NCBI GenBank assembly: GCA_947381875.1
Contig: CANCXY010000132.1
Location: forward strand, 1 to 9,399
DNA length: 9,399 bases
From: an uncultured Clostridia bacterium
Lineage (GTDB): Bacteria > Bacillota > Clostridia > Oscillospirales > Ruminococcaceae
Direction: 5' to 3'
Below, in pieces: positions 6,302 through 9,399 of the stretch (its first letter is position 1; each line of letters begins with the position of its first letter). Made by a program: the position numbers and the translations under genes. Below the pieces are notes generated by a model. The model did no database searches. It saw only the letters and a list, made by a program, of their open reading frames with translations, and had not been told where the DNA came from.

Positions 6302-7730
6302 ACCGCCGGATATCTTCCGAAACAGCTTTCACATTTTCCTCGCCCAGATAGGCCATATGCCCCGACGGATACCCTTTGAAGAAGGTGCGCTCCGCCGGAA
6401 GATGGGTATGCGCCATCGTATGCCAGACAATGCCGGTCTGTGTGCAGAGGTCGAACCAGCCATTGATAAAGAAAGCGCGCATATGGGGGTTGCGGTGCAT
6501 GGCCGTGGATAGCCGTTCACCGGAAACAAGCTGTGCGGTCTCAAAATTCCATTTGCTGCCGGAAACCAGCTCGGTCCCAAGAGAATACGAAGGCACGAAG
6601 CTGCGCTCAAACCCGGCGAGCCCCAAAGATGGGAAAATATCCGCGCCAAGCGCCGCGCGGAATAGGGGGTCGTACCGTTCGAGGGCGGCGTCGGAGGCAT
6701 ACCCCGGCTGGCCGTCCTTCCATTCCGGCCCATAACACGCGCGGGCAAAGCGCCCATCCATAATGGATACCACTTTATGTTCACGCTTCAAAACATCATG
6801 GCAGAACGATTGCCGCTCCAGGCAGAGGTCATGCGCGTCCAGATACTCGGAGGAAACGCCGGTATAGTACATGATCTTCCGCTTCATCTCCTCGCGTGCT
6901 TCCCCGGCCAGGCGCTCGCCCAGGTAGAGCGCGGCCAGGTATTCCCCAGCGGCAAAATCCGCCGCCTCCATCACGAAGCTTTCCAGCGGCTGCGAGGCGT
7001 GCGGGTGATGGTACCAGTTGATGGCCGCCATCGTGGGGAAAGCCTCGACCGCGGGTTCTACGGGCGCGCGCTTATTAAAATATTTGGTTACAGTCACCGT
7101 ATTGCCGATGAAGATCAGCCCGTCAAAAGCGATATGGTAAGAGCGGTCCTGCCCGCCGGACAGCCCAATAGACGCGGCGGTGGCGGCGCGCGTGCAGCCA
7201 TAGCTTTCCCCCGCCAGATACCGCGGGCTGTTCCAGCGCCCATATTTGGTCAGCCAATGCTCAATGAACATACACAGCGCTTCGGCGTCCTCGTCGATGC
7301 CGTAAAAGCGTTTCGCGCTGGCCTCGTCTACCAGCAGGCCAAAGCCGGTGGAGATGGGGTCAATCATCACAATATCGGCGATATCCAACAGGCAGTCAGG
7401 GTTGTCGATCACCTCATAGGGCGGGAGGGTCGGGTATGCCGTGGTGGATTCCGGGTATTTCACACGCCGCGCGCCGAAGCAGCCCGCATGTACCATCATG
7501 GAAGAAGCCCCCGGCCCTCCGTTGAACCCGAAAATGACAGGGCGCGCGGCAGACGGCCCGCCGTTTGTCCTGAAATAGGAGTAGGAAAAAATCGTCGCGA
7601 CAGGCGTCCCCGCCTCATTATAGAAAAGGTTGTCCTCGCAGATGGTATCATATTGGACTGTCTGGCCGCGAAGCTCCATGCTGCCGTGCGCTTTGAAGCA
7701 CGCGGGGGTAAATGAATCCGTGTTATACAT
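6279..7730 (-). CDS. serine carboxypeptidase, peptidase family S10
   Basis: Alpha/beta-hydrolase peptidase that would trim C-terminal residues from peptides; 483 aa, normal for bacterial S10 members. Visible motifs: the oxyanion block FGFNGGPGASS (68-78), the nucleophile motif GESYG with S176, then D427 in NGWFDLCT and H458 in YPSGHMAYLG, completing a Ser-Asp-His triad in the S10 order. No signal peptide or membrane segment is visible, so a cytoplasmic location is inferred. The start ATG (complement of 7728-7730) is set by AAGGAG at 7739-7744, 8 nt upstream. An in-frame ATG 18 codons further upstream falls inside the predicted -10 box (7780-7785) and cannot be used from that promoter. It is transcribed divergently from the methyltransferase unit and convergently with uxuB. 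Its link to sugar metabolism is unclear. Confidence 0.88.
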   Translation of the reverse strand: MYNTDSFTPACFKAHGSMELRGQTVQYDTICEDNLFYNEAGTPVATIFSYSYFRTNGGPSAARPVIFGFNGGPGASSMMVHAGCFGARRVKYPESTTAYPTLPPYEVIDNPDCLLDIADIVMIDPISTGFGLLVDEASAKRFYGIDEDAEALCMFIEHWLTKYGRWNSPRYLAGESYGCTRAATAASIGLSGGQDRSYHIAFDGLIFIGNTVTVTKYFNKRAPVEPAVEAFPTMAAINWYHHPHASQPLESFVMEAADFAAGEYLAALYLGERLAGEAREEMKRKIMYYTGVSSEYLDAHDLCLERQSFCHDVLKREHKVVSIMDGRFARACYGPEWKDGQPGYASDAALERYDPLFRAALGADIFPSLGLAGFERSFVPSYSLGTELVSGSKWNFETAQLVSGERLSTAMHRNPHMRAFFINGWFDLCTQTGIVWHTMAHTHLPAERTFFKGYPSGHMAYLGEENVKAVSEDIRRFILGQEM

Positions 7731-7779
7731 GCTGCATTCTCCTTTGGAATTTTTATAGGGGTGTGCGGTCGTTGAGATA

Positions 7780-7808
7780 AGCATACACTGTTTTTCAGAA
7801 AATGTAAA
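7780..7808 (-). promoter_or_regulatory. sigma-A-type promoter of the S10 peptidase gene
   Basis: Read on the - strand: TTTACA (complement of 7803-7808), a 17-bp spacer, then TATGCT (complement of 7780-7785). It predicts a start near 7773 and a leader of about 43 nt before the ATG at 7730. The -35 is 5/6 and the -10 is 4/6 to consensus with ideal spacing. Confidence 0.6.
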
Positions 7809-7819
7809 TACTTTTCATA

Positions 7820-7843
7820 AAAATAAGGCGAGAATCTTATTTT
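7820..7843. repeat. inverted repeat upstream of the peptidase promoter (possible operator)
   Basis: AAAATAAG (7820-7827) and CTTATTTT (7836-7843) are perfect 8-bp inverted arms with an 8-nt centre. The repeat begins 12 bp upstream of the peptidase -35 box, a position suited to a dimeric regulator. No known operator consensus is recognised. Confidence 0.4.
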
Positions 7844-7856
7844 GATGGTGGTATAG

Positions 7857-7901
7857 CGTCAAAAGTGGTCGAATCCAGGCAGCGATTTTGCTATTTTGAC
7901 G
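7857..7901. repeat. widely spaced inverted pair CGTCAAAA / TTTTGACG
   Basis: CGTCAAAA (7857-7864) is matched by its exact inverse TTTTGACG (7894-7901), 29 bp apart. A third related half-site, TTTTGA, lies at 7840-7845. The three sites lie between the divergent promoters. They could be half-sites for a regulator that bends or loops the region; no family is assigned. Confidence 0.35.
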
Positions 7902-7968
7902 AAAAAACATGAAAATGTTTAGATAATTTGCAGAAAATACGGAAAATAAATGAAAATATATTGAAAAC
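7901..7968. other. helically phased A-tracts (predicted curved DNA)
   Basis: G followed by A-tracts recurs at 7901, 7911, 7933, 7942, 7952 and 7963 (four exact GAAAAT copies plus GAAAAAA and GAAAAC). The intervals of 10, 22, 9, 10 and 11 bp are close to multiples of the helical repeat. Phased A-tracts curve DNA and, just upstream of a promoter, act as UP-like elements. The surrounding sequence is far more AT-rich than the flanking genes. Confidence 0.5.
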
Positions 7969-7989
7969 TATGTAAATCAATGATAGAAT
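7961..7989 (+). promoter_or_regulatory. sigma-A-type promoter of the methyltransferase-oxidoreductase unit
   Basis: TTGAAA (7961-7966), a 17-bp spacer, then TAGAAT (7984-7989): both boxes match consensus at 5/6 positions or close to it with ideal spacing. The predicted start is near 7996-7997, leaving a leader of about 100 nt before the ATG at 8100. The leader starts inside a long hairpin. Confidence 0.65.
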
Positions 7990-7990
7990 A

Positions 7991-8042
7991 GAAGCCGTAG
8001 ACAATGTAAAAATTACATTGAACCTACGGCTTCTCTCTTTTT
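7991..8042 (+). terminator. terminator-like hairpin in the leader (possible attenuator or operator)
   Basis: Outer arms GAAGCCGTAG (7991-8000) and CTACGGCTTC (8024-8033) enclose an inner palindrome, CAATGTAA (8002-8009) with TTACATTG (8013-8020), AAA loop; TTTTT follows at 8038-8042. There is no + strand gene upstream to terminate, because the peptidase gene points away. The hairpin therefore sits in the leader of the downstream unit and could terminate it early. The inner 19-bp palindrome at about +6 to +24 could equally be a repressor operator. Confidence 0.6.
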
Positions 8043-8085
8043 CGACAGAACATCCTAATTCAAGTACAAAGAACACTGAAAACAC

Positions 8086-8195
8086 AGGAGGAAACAGATA
8101 TGGCTATGACACACACAAAGGTTGAAAGCAGCTGTCGCCGGGGAACACCTCGACCGTCCCTGCGCCGCTTTCTGGGGCCCGCACCTGAACTTTGA
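8086..8195 (+). other. RBS and ATG in the wrong frame before the methyltransferase gene
   Basis: AGGAGG (8086-8091) lies 8 nt before ATG 8100, an ideal start signal. This frame encodes MAMTHTKVESSCRRG and stops at TGA 8193-8195 after 31 codons, while the methyltransferase is read in the next frame from 8122. In the methyltransferase frame there is a TGA at 8107-8109 and no ATG before the conserved region. The peptide MAMTHTKVE looks like the true N-terminus of the downstream protein, cut off by a frameshift. It could instead be a leader peptide, but nothing supports that. Confidence 0.65.
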
Positions 8196-9207
8196 GGAAC
8201 TGAACGCGCGCGACCTGGCGTATGCGATGATCGCCAACCAGGAAGCATATCAGTGGGATTTTATGAAATTCGATTTTTCGGGCATGTATTTCCCGGAGGC
8301 GTTCGGCCAGAAGATCGCCGCGCCCATGACGGAGGACATGCAGGCATGGCTGAACGTGGAACAGTGGCGCGTCAACCACCCCTCTGACTGGATGACGCTG
8401 CGCCCGATGCAGGTAAAAGACAGCGAGGTATTCCAGCGCAATGTGGAGGCTGTCAAGCGCGTATGCGACCACTACCAGGGCGACGTGCCCGTCCTGCCCA
8501 CCGTATTCAGCCCTGTGAGCATGGCAGGCGAATTTGTAGCGGGGTATTTCGACCAGGAAAAGCTCGTCAAGCAGTTTGAGTACAACACAAAAGAAGTAGA
8601 GTACGGCCTTCAGGTGATCGAGGAGACGCTGTACAACCTGATGGATGCGTATGTGGAGGCGGGCGCCGCCGGGTTCTTCATCGGCATGCAGAACGGCCTT
8701 AACGAGCGGTTGGGCTATGACATGTTCAAGAAATATGAATTTGACGGCACCGCCCGCATTGTAAACCATGTAAAGGACAAAACGTGGTTCAATATGGCGC
8801 ACCTGTGCAACGGCACCAATACGCCTATGGATGCGGAATCGGTAAAATGGTGCGCGGACCTGCCCGTTACGGCGCTGAATTACGCGGATACATGGGAATA
8901 TATGCCCAGCTTTGAGGAGCTGCGCAAAGTGACGGATAAAGTGCTGGTCGGCGGCATCATGCACATTCCCGCGCCGCTTACCCATAACCACATGAACGGT
9001 GTAGACGGCGGGCACGATTTCATGGGCGCGGACCGTCGGCTGATCAAGGCGAAACTGCGCAGCCGCGTGGAAACGGCAATCGCGGGCGCGGGCGATAAGC
9101 TGGTCGTCGCGCCGGGCTGCGGCTGCTACCAGCCCCACCGATTCCCCGTCTTGGACGAGGTGTTGGAGGAAATTGCCCAGGAGCGCGCGGGGAAAGCCGC
9201 ACAATAA
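8122..9207 (+). CDS. URO-D/MtaA-like zinc methyltransferase family protein (5' frameshift)
   Basis: Member of the uroporphyrinogen-decarboxylase superfamily (TIM barrel), 361 codons from TTG 8122. It keeps the zinc-ligand pattern of the MtaA/MtbA/CmuA methylcobalamin methyltransferase branch: H227-x-C229 in NMAHLCNG, and C333 in VVAPGCGCYQP. The start of the fold is recognisable as AVAGEHLDRPCAAFWG, where family members begin about ten residues earlier with a 'K-E-R-V-K-A-A' type helix. That part is encoded in another frame from ATG 8100 (see 8086-8195), so the intact gene would begin at 8100. TTG 8122 has no usable RBS and may give little product. It is probably cytoplasmic and transfers methyl groups via a corrinoid protein. 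A Gfo/Idh/MocA oxidoreductase follows, a pairing I know from sugar-catabolic loci of Firmicutes. Substrate is unknown; true haem-pathway HemE is unlikely. Confidence 0.75.
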   Translation: MKAAVAGEHLDRPCAAFWGPHLNFEELNARDLAYAMIANQEAYQWDFMKFDFSGMYFPEAFGQKIAAPMTEDMQAWLNVEQWRVNHPSDWMTLRPMQVKDSEVFQRNVEAVKRVCDHYQGDVPVLPTVFSPVSMAGEFVAGYFDQEKLVKQFEYNTKEVEYGLQVIEETLYNLMDAYVEAGAAGFFIGMQNGLNERLGYDMFKKYEFDGTARIVNHVKDKTWFNMAHLCNGTNTPMDAESVKWCADLPVTALNYADTWEYMPSFEELRKVTDKVLVGGIMHIPAPLTHNHMNGVDGGHDFMGADRRLIKAKLRSRVETAIAGAGDKLVVAPGCGCYQPHRFPVLDEVLEEIAQERAGKAAQ

Positions 9208-9226
9208 CGTATATTGCGCACCCGTT

Positions 9227-9279
9227 CCCCAGCCGCCGGCGGTGTGCCGGGGCTGGGGCCGGGCAGCGCCCGGCCCCAG
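9227..9279 (+). repeat. overlapping GC-rich hairpins between cistrons
   Basis: CTGGGGCCGGGC (9253-9264) pairs perfectly with GCCCGGCCCCAG (9268-9279) around an AGC loop, a 12-bp stem. The same GGCTGGGG (9251-9258) can instead pair with CCCCAGCC (9227-9234), so the two structures exclude each other. No T-run follows, so this is not a typical terminator; an intercistronic RNA-stabilising or tuning structure is likelier. Confidence 0.55.
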
Positions 9280-9339
9280 GCGGCGGAAAAGACGCCGCGC
9301 GGGAGAAGGAAAGCATAAGAGGAACGGGGTGTGTTAATC

Positions 9340-9399
9340 ATGAAAGTGGCGATCATCGGCTGCGGGGCCATTGCGCAGACACGGCACGCACCTGCGGTG
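9340..9399 (+). CDS. Gfo/Idh/MocA family oxidoreductase, N-terminus only
   Basis: The first 20 codons run to the window edge. MKVAIIGCGAIA is a Rossmann dinucleotide-binding start (G-x-G-x2-A after a beta strand) and is followed by a T-R-H-A-P-A segment, the layout of NAD(P)-dependent sugar or inositol dehydrogenases of this family. The RBS is weak (GAGG 9319-9322 or CGGGG 9325-9329). It lies 132 bp after the methyltransferase with only a hairpin between, so the two are probably one operon. The substrate cannot be judged from this fragment. Confidence 0.8.
   Translation, partial: MKVAIIGCGAIAQTRHAPAV

Noticed and set aside
6777..7715. Open frame of 312 codons on the + strand
   Set aside because: It is antisense to the S10 peptidase, whose catalytic triad and RBS are clear. 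The antisense translation shows no family features.
7891..8085. Small hydrophobic protein of 64 codons on the - strand
   Set aside because: It lies wholly in the AT-rich control region and passes through the long hairpin and both boxes of the + promoter; no good RBS. The hydrophobicity follows from T-rich codons.
8104..9204. Open frame of 366 codons on the - strand
   Set aside because: It exactly mirrors the methyltransferase gene. The + strand frame has recognisable family motifs and zinc ligands; the mirror has none and no RBS.
1..9399. CRISPR arrays, tRNA or rRNA genes, transposases, phage genes
   Set aside because: No regularly spaced direct repeats, no tRNA- or rRNA-like sequence, and no mobile-element proteins were seen on either strand.

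Overview
The window looks like part of a plant-polysaccharide utilisation locus from a GC-rich, Gram-positive anaerobe of the class Clostridia, probably a gut or rumen member of the Oscillospiraceae/Ruminococcaceae type. That assignment is inference from three things: strong AGGAGG-type ribosome binding sites, GC-rich genes separated by AT-rich control regions, and the gene content (binding-protein-dependent sugar importer, GH115-like enzyme, SGNH esterase, uxuA/uxuB, URO-D-like methyltransferase, Gfo/Idh/MocA oxidoreductase).

Left part (1-4276, + strand). The last codons of one sugar ABC permease are followed by a complete second permease of the MalG type, closed by an intrinsic terminator. 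A new promoter near 995-1023 then starts a tight operon: a GH115-like alpha-glucuronidase without a signal peptide, an SGNH/SASA acetylesterase overlapping or nearly touching it, and a mannonate dehydratase gene (uxuA) that is broken. Only about the first 80 codons of uxuA remain, joined out of frame to its last 20 codons. A perfect 15-bp palindrome follows.

Middle (4341-6300). uxuB (fructuronate reductase) is intact. It is followed by about 320 bp without a convincing gene, holding a second, near-identical palindrome and two short coding-like remnants.

Right part (6279-9399). A serine carboxypeptidase (S10) gene on the - strand diverges, across a 369-bp AT-rich control region, from a + strand unit made of a zinc-type URO-D/MtaA-like methyltransferase and the start of a Gfo/Idh/MocA oxidoreductase. 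The control region carries two divergent sigma-A-type promoters, helically phased A-tracts, several inverted repeats, and a long terminator-like hairpin just downstream of the + promoter. The methyltransferase is out of frame with its own ribosome binding site and ATG, consistent with loss of one copy of an 8-nt tandem repeat.

Working model: the importer brings in acetylated and (4-O-methyl)glucuronate-decorated xylo-oligosaccharides. The esterase and GH115-like enzyme strip the side groups in the cytoplasm, and released glucuronate flows via fructuronate to mannonate (UxuB) and then KDG (UxuA, broken here). The URO-D-like protein could belong to the same theme by demethylating methylated sugars, but this is speculative. 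Two independent frame lesions mean the locus is either decaying or imperfectly sequenced or assembled.
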